The translations under genes were made by a program, and so were the position numbers. Below the pieces are notes generated by a model. That model searched no databases, had not been told where the DNA came from, and saw only the letters and a program-made list of their open reading frames with translations. Source: CAVRUZ01 sp963724495 (GTDB lineage: Bacteria > Actinomycetota > Actinomycetes > Propionibacteriales > DAIQRJ01). Taken from it: 62,211 nucleotides of DNA. Within the stretch, counting starts at the first letter, position 1. Each line of letters opens with the position of its first letter. Below are positions 1 to 8,031 of this stretch, one piece after another. The stretch lies in contig CAVRUZ010000012.1 in NCBI GenBank assembly GCA_963724495.1, forward strand, positions 1 through 62,211, given 5' to 3'.

Positions 1-145
1 CAGGTCAAGACATGCATGCCGTAGACCGTGTACACGGCCGGTCACGGTTGGAAGACACTGCACGGCATCCCGTCGGCCCCCTTGCCGCGCCGGCGACGGC
101 ATGCTCAGATGACGCGCCCACACTCAGCAAGCCGAGGTTGCCGTC

Positions 146-1512
146 ATGACATTGGGAAACGAGACTGCGTCGGCCAGCGACGACCAGGTCGCACCGGGCG
201 TTCGGGGGACTCACGGCGCATCGCACGTCGGCGGAGTCGTCGTCGGATCGCTGGCAGCGGGCTTCGTTGCTGGGTTGATCCTCCCGTTCTTGCCAGTCGC
301 CACGGTGGATGTGAACTTCTCGACCGCGATGGTGCTGTTCGGGTGGGCGGTCGGGTGGGCCCTCTTGGCGGTGCTGTCCACCCGGTTCACCGATCAACCG
401 CAGCGCTGGGCCGCAGTGCCCGCGATCTTCATGGCGGTGGCTGGTGCGTTGGTGCTCGTGGCCCCGGACGCCGTGGTGGACGCGCTTAGTTGGGTCTGGC
501 CGCCCGCACTCGTGGTCTTGGTGGTCTGGGTCTGGATCCGCGCCAGACGCGAGCTGCACAGTCGGGCAAGGGTGTGGCTGCTCTACCCGGTGTTGGTCGT
601 CCTGGTCCTCCTCGCCTTCGGCGGCGTGTACGAGAAGTTCCGCGAGTCGACCGCACCGGCGGTGGCCATGCGCGGGCAGCTTGTGGACGTGGGACCGTAT
701 CGACTCCACCTGGAGTGCACCGGTTCCCGTGGTCCGACCGTGATCCTCGAGCCGGGTGCGGGCGGGTCCGCGGCGTCGATGGGGTTGATCGCGCCGGCTG
801 TGGCGCGCGACAGCCGAGTGTGCGTGTACGACCGGGCGGGGCGTGGCTGGAGCGATCCGGCTGCGAGTCCGCCTGATGGTGCGCAGATCGCCACGGATCT
901 GCACACACTGCTGGATCGAGCACACGTTCAGGGTCCGTATGTGCTGGCCGGGCATTCGTTCGGCGGGCTGTACGTGCGGACGTTCGCCGCGAAGTATCCC
1001 GATGAGGTCGCCGGCCTTGTCCTGGTTGACTCCACGGCCGCGCGCGACACTCCCGTGTCCACGCCAGAAGGCGGGCTCCTACAGCCCTCTTGCGGCATGT
1101 GTCCTCGTTGGTCGCGACGACTCCCAGGCTGGGGGTGGGTTGGCTCGTTGCCGATGTAGGTTTTTCGGATCTGCCGCCGCTGTACCGGGACGATGCCCGC
1201 GCCACCGGCGCCACCGCGAAGGAAATGGGTGGCGTCATCGAGGAGTATGGCGTCGCGAACCGGTCCGCAGCCGCAGCTGGGGAACTCCGCACCCTCAACG
1301 CGAAGCCAGTGATCGTCCTGACCGCCACCGTTGACAACTCCAACGGATGGATCGCTAAGCAGGACGAGATGACGAAACTGTCGACCAACAGCCTCCACCG
1401 CCTCGAACCGGGGGCAAGCCACGCTTCCTTCGTGGACGACCCAGCCCATGCCGCCGCCGTCACGCAGCGATTCACGACGTGGTCGTGTCGGTGCGGACCG
1501 GGCAGCCGCTGA
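146..1512 (+). pseudogene. Membrane-anchored alpha/beta hydrolase, frameshifted
   Basis: The first ~170 residues carry about five hydrophobic segments. They are followed by an alpha/beta-hydrolase core: an oxyanion-side stretch VILEPGAGGS, the nucleophile elbow GHSFGG, then VLVDST. The ATG at 146 has GAGG 8 nt upstream. The reading frame breaks at about 1070-1095, after TPEGG. The C-terminal third continues in another frame to 1512, where GASHASFVDD supplies the likely catalytic His. One or two small indels are needed to join the parts. The fold assignment is firm, but the substrate cannot be read from sequence. It is either a recent pseudogene or a sequencing indel, because both halves still look constrained. 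The following cupin-cyclase gene starts 88 bp downstream on the same strand. Confidence 0.75.
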
Positions 1513-1600
1513 AGGGTCCCTAACGCGGAGCCATCATGACATTGGTGGCTCGGCACCAGCCGTCCTATTGCTGACTGGACATGACGGAAGTGAGTCTGGA

Positions 1601-2524
1601 ATGGATGAACGCCAGCCCCGCACCAGGAACGTGTCGGATCCCGACGAACTGCTGGATCTCGAGAAGGGATCGGCGAGCAATGTGAGGCTCGGTGAACTCG
1701 TGGTGGGTCGGGTCGTGCTCGAGCCCGGTTGGCGTTGGTCGGATCATGTGCGTCCGGTCGCAGGGACCACGAGTTGCCAGTTCCACCATGTCGGCTTTGG
1801 AATATCCGGTGCTGCGGTGTATCGCATGGACGACGGCACTGAGATCGAAGTTCGTGCTGGTGACGTCTTCGACATCCCGCCAGGTCACGACAACTGGGTC
1901 ATCGGTGACGAACCTGCGGTGGCCATCGTGTGGGGAGGCTGGCGCGGATGGGGAAAGCCACCGGTCGGCGAGCGGATCCTGACGACCATGTTGATGACCG
2001 ACATCGTTGGATCCACCGACCGGGCCGCAGCATTGGGGGACGCAGCCTGGGATCAACTGCTGGAGCGCCACCACATCGTCGTGCGGGAGGTCCTGGAACG
2101 CCACCGGGGAACCGAGATCAACACCACCGGCGACGGATTCCTCACCATGTTCGACGGCGCGGCACGCGCCGTGCAGGCCGCCATCGACATTCGCGACGCC
2201 GTCAAGCGCATCGGCCTCGACATCCGGGCAGGCGTTCACACTGGGGAAGTCGAGGTGGTCCCCGGAGGCATCCGGGGAATAGCGGTACACGAGACAGCCC
2301 GGATCATGGCGCTCGGCGGCGCCGGCGAGATCCTTCTCTCCGATACCACCCGGGCGATCTCGGCGAGCTCAGCCTTCACCTATGAAGATCATGGGGTACA
2401 TCAGCTCAAAGGAGTTCCCGAGCCGCGACACGTATTCGTGCTCACCCGGCTACCGGCCCCAAAGCAGCGCAGCCCACATGAGGCACTCGAACCAGACCGC
2501 GGAGCCGTCCCACGCCAGCGTTGA
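1601..2524 (+). CDS. Cupin-class III nucleotidyl cyclase fusion
   Basis: The predicted protein has 307 residues. Residues ~25-115 form a cupin-like beta barrel (EPGWRWSDHV, then AGDVFDIPPGHDNWV). Residues ~128-300 form a class III adenylate/guanylate cyclase domain. Both metal-binding Asp residues are visible (MTDIVGST and TTGDGF), as is VHTGEVE. The Lys that usually sets ATP specificity is replaced by Asn (INTTGDGF), and the usual Asn of VNxAxR is His (AVHETARI, common in this actinobacterial subgroup). Activity and substrate are therefore uncertain. I chose ATG 1601 because it has GGAAG about 11 nt upstream and starts just before the cupin; a longer in-frame start at 1448 would overlap the hydrolase. 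Inference: the cupin senses a small ligand and controls the cyclase. Confidence 0.8.
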   Translation: MDERQPRTRNVSDPDELLDLEKGSASNVRLGELVVGRVVLEPGWRWSDHVRPVAGTTSCQFHHVGFGISGAAVYRMDDGTEIEVRAGDVFDIPPGHDNWVIGDEPAVAIVWGGWRGWGKPPVGERILTTMLMTDIVGSTDRAAALGDAAWDQLLERHHIVVREVLERHRGTEINTTGDGFLTMFDGAARAVQAAIDIRDAVKRIGLDIRAGVHTGEVEVVPGGIRGIAVHETARIMALGGAGEILLSDTTRAISASSAFTYEDHGVHQLKGVPEPRHVFVLTRLPAPKQRSPHEALEPDRGAVPRQR

Positions 2525-2609
2525 GGGGAGTGGTCTCATGCTCTGCTATCAGGACTCCCCGGTTCACCAAGGCGTCGCACCCGCGAGCTTGGGTCGGTGC
2601 CACGAAACC

Positions 2610-2851
2610 TAAGGCGACATCGCGGCAGCCCAAGCCCGGTACCAGGAAGCGCTAGGCGGGGCCGCCGGCTGGGCGAACCGAGTGTGACCGCGTCCGCCCT
2701 AGAAGGCCTCGCCCGCCTCGCTGTGGCCGCAGATGACCGGGCTACCGCCGCCGCTCGTTTCATCGAAGCGGCCGGACTCCGAGAGCGGTTCCACCGTCCC
2801 GCACCACCGCACGAACGTGAGCACCTCCACCACTCCGTCCAGGCGCCCTGA
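2610..2851 (+). pseudogene. C-terminal remnant of a TPR/LuxR- or AfsR-type regulator
   Basis: The segment reads as the end of a large TPR-containing regulator: ...AAQARYQEALG, a one-base slip near 2655, then RRLGEPSVTASALEGLARLA and AAGLRERFHRPAPPHER. These resemble the last TPR and the tail of actinobacterial ATP-binding regulators. There is no N-terminal part nearby and no credible start codon. This is best read as a gene fragment left by a deletion. Family membership is recognised from the tail pattern only. Confidence 0.5.
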
Positions 2852-2924
2852 CCCTGAGTCGCTAGGGGTGACACGTCCGTACGTCGCATTCAGCCCGGAT
2901 TTCGAGCCTCGGTAAGAGCCGATC

Positions 2925-3890
2925 TCACCGTGGGAGTGAGTGGACAAGGTCGCCGGTGCGGAGTTCGCGGCTGTCACCCCAGGGCCAGGCACCGCCTCTG
3001 GTGATGTGGACGTTGCGGAACACGATGGGATAACTGCGTTCGGCGTTGCTGGCTGCGGTGGTGTCCTGGACCTGGAAGTGCAGGTGGGGTGCGCTGGAGT
3101 GGCCGTTGTTCCCGACTGCGGCGATCTGTTGGCCGCGGCGCACGTCGTCTCCTACCTTCACCGTGACGCTGCCGTTCTTGAGGTGGGCCAGTGCCACGAA
3201 GCGGCCGTAGCCGATGTCGATCACCATGTGGTTGGCGTAGTCGCCGTTGGTGCCCGGTGGGTTGTCGGCGTAGGTGTCGGTCACCTCAATGACCCGGCCG
3301 TCGGCCGGTGCTACCACGGGCTTGCCGAAGCCGGTTTAGTCGGCCAGCGGGGCTCCGCTTCCACCCACGTGCGTTCGGCCGTTCGCACCCATCTGCTGGA
3401 AGTCGACGCCCTGGGTCTCGCCTGCGGCATGACCGTTGATGAAGGTGCTGCGGCCACCGTTCTGCACGAACCACTCGCCAGTCAATGGCGAGTCGAGTTC
3501 GATCGCACCTGTGGACGGACCGGACATGTGCATGAGCTGCACAGCCAGGAAGCCCGACAACAGGGCCACCACCACATTGGTGGCGACGTAGACCCGCCGC
3601 CGCGGGACGAGCGCCACCAAGGCCAATAACACCAGGCCGCCGGCGAACGCGGCCGTCACGAAACGGAACTGGGCGACGTTCAAGGAGAACCCGATCCGGG
3701 CGAAGTGCGCGCCGCCCACAGCGACCATTCCCGCGAGCAGTGCGCAGCACAGCCAGATGTTGATTACCTGCACCCAGTGGAGTCGCCCTTCCCGGCGAAG
3801 CGGATGGCGCAGGAGCCCAAGCTCCATCCGACCCCGGCGGGCACCCCAACTCCGAGACACCACCAGCACAACTGGTGGGAAATTCGACAT
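2925..3890 (-). pseudogene. M23 family membrane metallopeptidase, interrupted by an in-frame stop
   Basis: From ATG 3890 (AGGA about 9 nt upstream) the protein has about four hydrophobic segments over residues ~35-115, then an extracytoplasmic part leading to an M23/LytM domain. Motifs include HMVIDIG (zinc side), ALAHLKNGS and SAPHLHFQVQD (the HxH zinc/catalytic motif). A TAA codon at 3336-3338 interrupts the gene. Downstream sequence continues in exactly the same frame (TGFGKPVVAPADGRV) to 2925, so a single substitution, probably TAC to TAA, explains the break. The fragment after the stop has the zinc ligands but no membrane anchor. Without the stop it would be a cell-wall endopeptidase of ~321 residues. 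Confidence 0.7.
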
Positions 3891-4232
3891 ATCGTCATGT
3901 CCTGGTCGAGGACGAACCGTTGGTGGTCTGTTGCTGCTGCCGGTGGAAACTGGGTCGCACCCAGGCCTTGACGAAGCAGCTCGGCACCGTCGGCATCGGC
4001 CCGCGCTCGCGGCAACGAGTCCGCAACTCCCCCACGATCTCGGCTCGGACAGAGCCGCAACGTCCACGCATTCACACGACCTGCGCAGCGGGGCGGCTGC
4101 CTGTGCCGCCTGCCTGTGCCGCCTGCCGTGTGCCAGCTGAGGTGCGACGTTTCACGCCAGGTGATGTGCGACATGGGGCTTAGAGAACTGTGGCCGTCCG
4201 TGGCCGGTCGGCCTTGATGTTACGGACCGGAA
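3891..4232. other. Intergenic stretch, no gene seen; contains short repeats
   Basis: I see no coding pattern here. It holds two tandem copies of a 13-nt unit CTGTGCCGCCTGC at about 4101-4126 and one arm of a 20-nt direct repeat described separately. Two GTGCGAC copies lie 22 nt apart at about 4142-4172, just before the transposase-derived fragment. The latter may be the worn end of the insertion sequence. Confidence 0.4.
4108..4127. repeat. 20-nt direct repeat, left copy
   Basis: GCCTGCCTGTGCCGCCTGCC occurs here and again, identical, at 5527-5546. The two copies bracket the IS/LuxR chimera and the DUF4386 gene. They may be remnants of a duplication or of an excision/insertion event. Low-complexity GC-rich sequence makes chance more likely than usual. 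Confidence 0.5.
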
Positions 4233-4478
4233 GTGTGGTGGTCCGCCGGATCGAACACCGGCGTGGTCATGATCTGCGGCCAGAAAGTCGCCCTCGGCCG
4301 CATCCATCAGCACCAGACCATCACCGTGAACGTCTCGGAGACCTCGTTGGCGATCGAGCTCGACGACGGCGAGACCCGCATGGTCTACGCCAAGCTCGGC
4401 GTGAAGAGCCGCCGGGCGGCCGTGCGCCGGGCCGAGGAACTCGCCCTGTTGTCGCGGGGTCACAACCGCCAGGCCTGA
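4233..4478 (+). pseudogene. Chimera of an IS481/IS3-like transposase C-terminus and a LuxR C-terminus
   Basis: This 81-codon reading frame has two unrelated halves. Codons ~8-49 (GVVMICGQKVALGRIHQHQ, then VSETSLAIELDDGETR) match the beta-rich C-terminal tail of IS481-type integrase/transposases. Codons ~50-75 (VYAKLGVKSRRAAVRRAEEL) match the last helices of the LuxR helix-turn-helix domain of MalT-like regulators. Neither has its catalytic or ATPase part. The simplest reading is an insertion in, or deletion into, a LuxR-type regulator gene that left a fused tail. The adjacent DUF4386 gene may have been this regulator's target. It is probably not functional. Confidence 0.6.
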
Positions 4479-4503
4479 CCTTCCGCGAGTTCACCACTCT
4501 GGT

Positions 4504-4517
4504 CACCACATGTGGTG
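4504..4517. promoter_or_regulatory. Perfect 14-nt palindrome, candidate operator
   Basis: CACCACATGTGGTG is a perfect palindrome 110 nt upstream of the DUF4386 start. A further half-site, CACCACAT, follows at about 4527-4534, and TTCACCAC precedes at about 4489. The repeated half-sites favour a dimeric regulator site. The bound protein is unknown; the decayed LuxR gene just upstream is one candidate. Confidence 0.45.
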
Positions 4518-4627
4518 ATGTCCGCTCACCACATCCGCTCCTACGTTGCGAGCAGGTCAAACGAGGTCGGCTGGACCGGCAGGTCCTCACCGAAGTCAGG
4601 CCCCCGCACAAGTTCAAGGAGATGCAC

Positions 4628-5390
4628 ATGACCATCACGGATGTTGCCCCCACCAGGAAACGATCGGCGGCAGCGGATCGCGCCCCGATGACGTCGCTGC
4701 GGAAGACGGCGCTCGTCGCCGGCGCTTTCTACCTCCTCACCTTCGTCTCCATCCCGACCCTCGTGCTGTACCACGGGGTGCACCAGGCGGACTTCATCCT
4801 CGGAACGGGCTCGGCCAGCCCAGTCCTGCTCGGTGGCGTGCTTGAACTGATCGTCGGTCTCGCAGGCATCGGCACGGCGGTCGCGCTGTACCCGGTGGTC
4901 AAGCGACAGAACGAGGGCTTCGCGATGGGCTTCGTCGCGTCGCGGACCCTCGAGGCGGCCGGGCTCTTCATCGCCGCGGCTTGCCTGCTCACGGTGGTGT
5001 CGCTTCGGCAGTCCGGAGCAGGTGCAGACGCGATGGTGACGAGTCAGGCTCTCGTCGCCATGTACGACAAGGTCTTCCTGGTCTCAGGATCCCTGATTCC
5101 TGCCGTGAACGGCGTTCTGCTGGGCACGCTGCTCTACCGGTCCCGCCTCGTGCCTCGCGCCCTTCCCCTGCTGGGATTCGTCGGAGCAACCCTGCTCACG
5201 GTGTCCTTCCTGGCCACAATGTTCGGAGTCGTCGATCGGGTGTCTCCCCTGACCGGACTGTTCGCTGCCCCGATCGCAGTCTGGGGAGTTCTCGCTCGGC
5301 GTCTACCTGGTGGTCAAGGGCTTCCGGCCCTCACCGGTGACCGCGGGCATCGCGAACGTCACCAGGCTTGCCGATCACGCCAACGCCTGA
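4628..5390 (+). pseudogene. DUF4386 family membrane protein with one-base frameshift
   Basis: ATG 4628 is preceded by AAGGAG at the ideal distance. The protein has about six membrane segments typical of DUF4386 (for example ALVAGAFYLLTFVSIP and GSLIPAVNGVLLGTLLY). After APIAVW the frame shifts at the GGGG run 5283-5286. One G too many converts VWEFSLGVYLVVKGF into a wrong tail, while the true tail continues in the next frame (FRPSPVTAGIANVTRLADH) to the stop at 5388-5390. Restoring the frame gives ~254 residues, the normal family length. The function of DUF4386 proteins is unknown. The homopolymer position makes a sequencing error plausible. Confidence 0.7.
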
Positions 5391-5710
5391 TCGCCCGGCC
5401 GAACCGAGATCCGCGTCGGAGACCAGACGGATCGCCGACGTGGATCTCGGAGTCCCACAGCACGCTCACCATCCCTTGCACCGGACGATCCCCAGAGCTC
5501 GCTCGGCACCAGCAACCCTCGTCGTCGCCTGCCTGTGCCGCCTGCCCGTGAGGATTTTCTCTACTGGTTTTTTTAAACGCCGGCTCCGCCGGCGCCCGCG
5601 CTCCACGGCGGGGCCCCGCGCTCCGGCCTTCGGCCTCCGCGCACCCCACCGATCCGCGCTCCAACAGGGCGAGCCGACGATCCATTCGCGGGAAGAGCCA
5701 CCCAGTCGCC
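5391..5710. other. Non-coding GC-rich stretch with hairpins and CCGCGCTCC repeats
   Basis: There is no convincing gene. It holds the second copy of the 20-nt repeat (5527-5546), a T7 run at about 5569-5575 followed by the hairpin CGCCGGC-TCC-GCCGGCG (about 5579-5595), three CCGCGCTCC copies (about 5596, 5616 and 5654) and a GGCC-TTC-GGCC hairpin. The T run lies before rather than after the hairpin, so this is not a standard terminator on the plus strand. Such stem-rich DNA is often found at ends of integrated elements. Confidence 0.35.
5527..5546. repeat. 20-nt direct repeat, right copy
   Basis: This copy is identical to 4108-4127 and lies 1,419 nt downstream of it, after the end of the DUF4386 gene. 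Confidence 0.5.
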
Positions 5711-5887
5711 GTGCCCAAAACGTGCCCAATACTCCGGCGACGACCGGGCATCACGGGTCAACAGCGGACACCGCTCAGCCGCCCTGACCCGCGAAGATGC
5801 TGCTCACGACGTGGCTCAACCCATCTTCCAAGCCGTCATGCGGGTTCGATTCCCGTCACCCGCTCCAACGCATCACCGCAGGTCAGC
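5711..5887 (+). repeat. att-like direct repeat A ending in a tRNA-Gly(UCC) 3' fragment
   Basis: This 177-bp block is repeated with about 80-85% identity (estimated by eye) at 7575-7754. Its last part (about 5822-5867) is the 3' portion of a tRNA-Gly(UCC) gene: an anticodon loop CTTCCAA, the T arm GCGGG-TTCGATT-CCCGT, the acceptor strand CACCCGC, discriminator T, and encoded CCA. No 5' half (D arm or GCGGGTG acceptor strand) precedes it. A 3' tRNA fragment is what tyrosine-recombinase elements leave as an attachment site. The shared ~110 nt before the tRNA part suggests both copies are the same end of related elements. Confidence 0.6.
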
Positions 5888-6105
5888 GCCGGTATCGGGC
5901 TCCCAGCCGTCTGCCTGGGCAGGTGCCCGGCAGCCCTCGTGCCCCCTACGTGCCAACTACGAGCCCAAGACCTTCGAATCATGTCGTCTAGCGACTCCGC
6001 AATGGCGCGATCCCGGTCGGCGGTTCGATGCTGGTAAATGAGTGCAGCCCACATGTTCGCGTGTCCCAAGCGGCCCATCAGCTCTCGCGTGGTGCGCCCC
6101 GGAGT
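5836..6105 (-). pseudogene. Tyrosine recombinase (integrase) C-terminal remnant
   Basis: On the minus strand, RTTRELMGRLGH followed by ANMWAALIYQHRTADRDRAI is the C-terminal end of a phage-type integrase. It contains the RELMxRxGH box and the catalytic Tyr in IYQH. It reads towards repeat A, the usual int-next-to-att arrangement. The last codons (VTGIEPA) are only read-through of the tRNA fragment. No N-terminal or central catalytic domain lies upstream, because the phosphotransferase-like gene follows within 60 bp. The element has therefore lost most of its integrase. Confidence 0.65.
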
Positions 6106-6160
6106 AGACCACGTCGAATGCCAGCGATGACTTACCGACCCGACACACCCACCACGGTGT

Positions 6161-7276
6161 TCAGCTCAGCACTGCGGCGATCGCCTGTGCCGCCACACGT
6201 TCGGCATGCTCGTGGCTCTTCGGCTGCATCCATCCCTCGTCCATGGCCGGGACGCGACCGTCGTTGACGGTCATCCGGAAGCCGAGACATTCCAGCCAGA
6301 GCGCGCGCATGTTGAGGACCGCGGGGAGCCGGTGGCGTTCTTCATCTGTGAGTTGGACGTGCTTGGAGTAGCCATGCATGACCCCGGCAATGTTCTCGGT
6401 GGCGTTGTGTTCGGCTGCGGTGCGCAGAAGCCAGGCCAATGCGGGCAGGCGGGGACCGCCCCCGGATCCTGCCCAGCCAACGATCGAGAGGTTGCCGGGT
6501 GTGCCGACGGCCGCCCAGGGGTGATAGTTGCCGTGCGTCAGCGCCTCAGGCAGGCCTTCGGCGTCGTCGGCGTTCTCGACCTGATCGCGCAGCCACTCGA
6601 ACTTCTCGCGAGCCGCGGCGTTCACCTCGTTCTCGACGCTGATCAGGAAACTCATCGCGGCAGCCAGATCCTCTTTCGGCCGCCCCACATGGAAGCCGCC
6701 GTCGGTTTCTTCGGCACCGCCATCCCGGGCGACAGCGCCGCCAGCCGCGGGAAGCGTGTGCAGCCGACCCAGGAGATCACCAAGTTCATGCCAGACGGCG
6801 GGGGAGCTCGGGCGTCCGCCGTCGACGAACCTGGTGACGATGACTCCCTTGCCGTCAAGGACTGTTACGGGATCATCGTGGGCGATCCGTTCGGCGGGGA
6901 ACTCGTGCGCGGCGAGGAACTGCAGGATTTCGGCATCACCTTGTACACGGCTGACCCGGTCAGCCGATGAGGAAAAGACCCGGGCGATCCAGCGCTGACC
7001 GTCGACGTGCGTGACGACCAGTGTCGAGGGATAGTGACCAGGCCAGGAGCCGTCTGGACGCGTGGCCGGATCGTCATCGATCGGCAGGATCGAGTTGATC
7101 TCGATCCCGTACTGCTGTTCAAGATGGGCCTTCAGCGGCACCTCTTCGAACGGGCGGGAGTGGATGAACTCTTGCCGATTCGCCAATTCCAGATCGGCCC
7201 GTGCCTGGGTATACCGCTGCCCGGTGGCGCGGGCTCGCTCCCGTGCCGCGCGCTTGAAACTGCCCTGCTTGGTCAT
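6161..7276 (-). CDS. Phosphotransferase-like protein with altered catalytic motifs
   Basis: This intact frame of 371 residues starts at ATG 7276 behind GGAGG (6-nt spacing). The fold resembles the aminoglycoside/choline kinase family: an N-lobe ending in VIVTRFVDGG, the helix VWHELGDLLGRLH, then the catalytic region. In that region the usual HGDxxxxN is HGNYHPWAAV, so Asp is replaced by Asn. The metal-binding xDW motif is VGWAGSG, so Asp is replaced by Gly. With both acidic residues gone it is unlikely to be a normal kinase. It may be a binding protein, a divergent enzyme or a gene in decay. It lies between the two att-like repeats with an integrase remnant, so it is probably mobile cargo. 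Confidence 0.65.
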   Translation of the reverse strand: MTKQGSFKRAARERARATGQRYTQARADLELANRQEFIHSRPFEEVPLKAHLEQQYGIEINSILPIDDDPATRPDGSWPGHYPSTLVVTHVDGQRWIARVFSSSADRVSRVQGDAEILQFLAAHEFPAERIAHDDPVTVLDGKGVIVTRFVDGGRPSSPAVWHELGDLLGRLHTLPAAGGAVARDGGAEETDGGFHVGRPKEDLAAAMSFLISVENEVNAAAREKFEWLRDQVENADDAEGLPEALTHGNYHPWAAVGTPGNLSIVGWAGSGGGPRLPALAWLLRTAAEHNATENIAGVMHGYSKHVQLTDEERHRLPAVLNMRALWLECLGFRMTVNDGRVPAMDEGWMQPKSHEHAERVAAQAIAAVLS

Positions 7277-7574
7277 CACAAGCCTCCTCGACGTGTCCGC
7301 GCTCCCCAGCAACGCGACACTCGAACAGGCCTGAACTGGCATTGACCGTGAGGGCAGATTCCCCTTCGCCATCTCGAGGTCTCGGCTGGGGCAAGTCCTC
7401 GCAGGCTCGGCGTCGGGTCGACGCCACAACCGTTGATGATGGTGGTGACCACAACACGATGTCAACCATGAACCGCAAGAACGCCAGGCCCCGCGGCTAC
7501 CCCACTCGGTACCCTGTCAGGCAACTTGACCCCAGCTGACCGCCCATGCGCAAACAGGAGAACGCGCGTTCGGC

Positions 7575-7754
7575 GTGCCCACATCGTGCCCAACACCCCG
7601 GCAACGACGGGGCATCACCGGTCAACAGCGGACACGTCTCAACTCCCCTGACCTGCGAAGACGCAGCTCACGACCGAACTCAACACCCATCTTCCAAGCT
7701 GGCCATGCGGGTTCGATTCCCGTCACCCGCTCCACCGCATCACCGCAGGTCAGC
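7575..7754 (+). repeat. att-like direct repeat B ending in a tRNA-Gly(UCC) 3' fragment
   Basis: This is the second copy of the block at 5711-5887. From about 7701 the T arm and acceptor (GCGGGTTCGATTCCCGTCAC and onward through CCCGCTCCA) are identical in both copies. The anticodon side (CATCTTCCAAGC) is also shared. As in copy A, no tRNA 5' half is present. The two copies enclose 1.7 kb carrying the integrase tail and the phosphotransferase-like gene. Confidence 0.6.
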
Positions 7755-8031
7755 CCGCGTTTGGCCGGCCGAGGGTTCGTCAGGCGTCGGCCTCTTGTCG
7801 TTCGGTGAGCCACGAATGGGCAAATGGGCTCCTGCATCGAGCGCGCAGCGTGCCGTGGCCCATCCCATGCATCAAATCCGGCCCACTGGGATCGCCGGCT
7901 CTAGCCAGGTTGCCTCGCAGGAGCCCTCAAAGTTTCCGCGGACAATCAGTTCAGCACCCCCTCCTAAGGACTAGCGTTGCTCTGCGGTCCCCGGCGCGGT
8001 GCTTCCGAAATGTCGAGAAGGGTGGAATGAG

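Noticed and set aside
5..955. 316-codon minus-strand open frame at the left edge
   Set aside because: It is antisense to the hydrolase and Arg/His-rich, with no motifs.
5566..5595. Rho-independent terminator
   Set aside because: The T7 run precedes the hairpin on the plus strand and gives an A run on the minus strand, so neither direction has the hairpin-then-T order.
5821..5870. Complete tRNA gene
   Set aside because: Only the anticodon 3' side, T arm and acceptor 3' strand are present here and at 7688-7737. There is no D arm or 5' acceptor strand, so these are att-type fragments.
7622..7837. Short minus-strand protein ending near VTGIEPAWPAW
   Set aside because: The VTGIEPA peptide is simply the reverse reading of the tRNA T arm, a common false gene at tRNA 3' ends.
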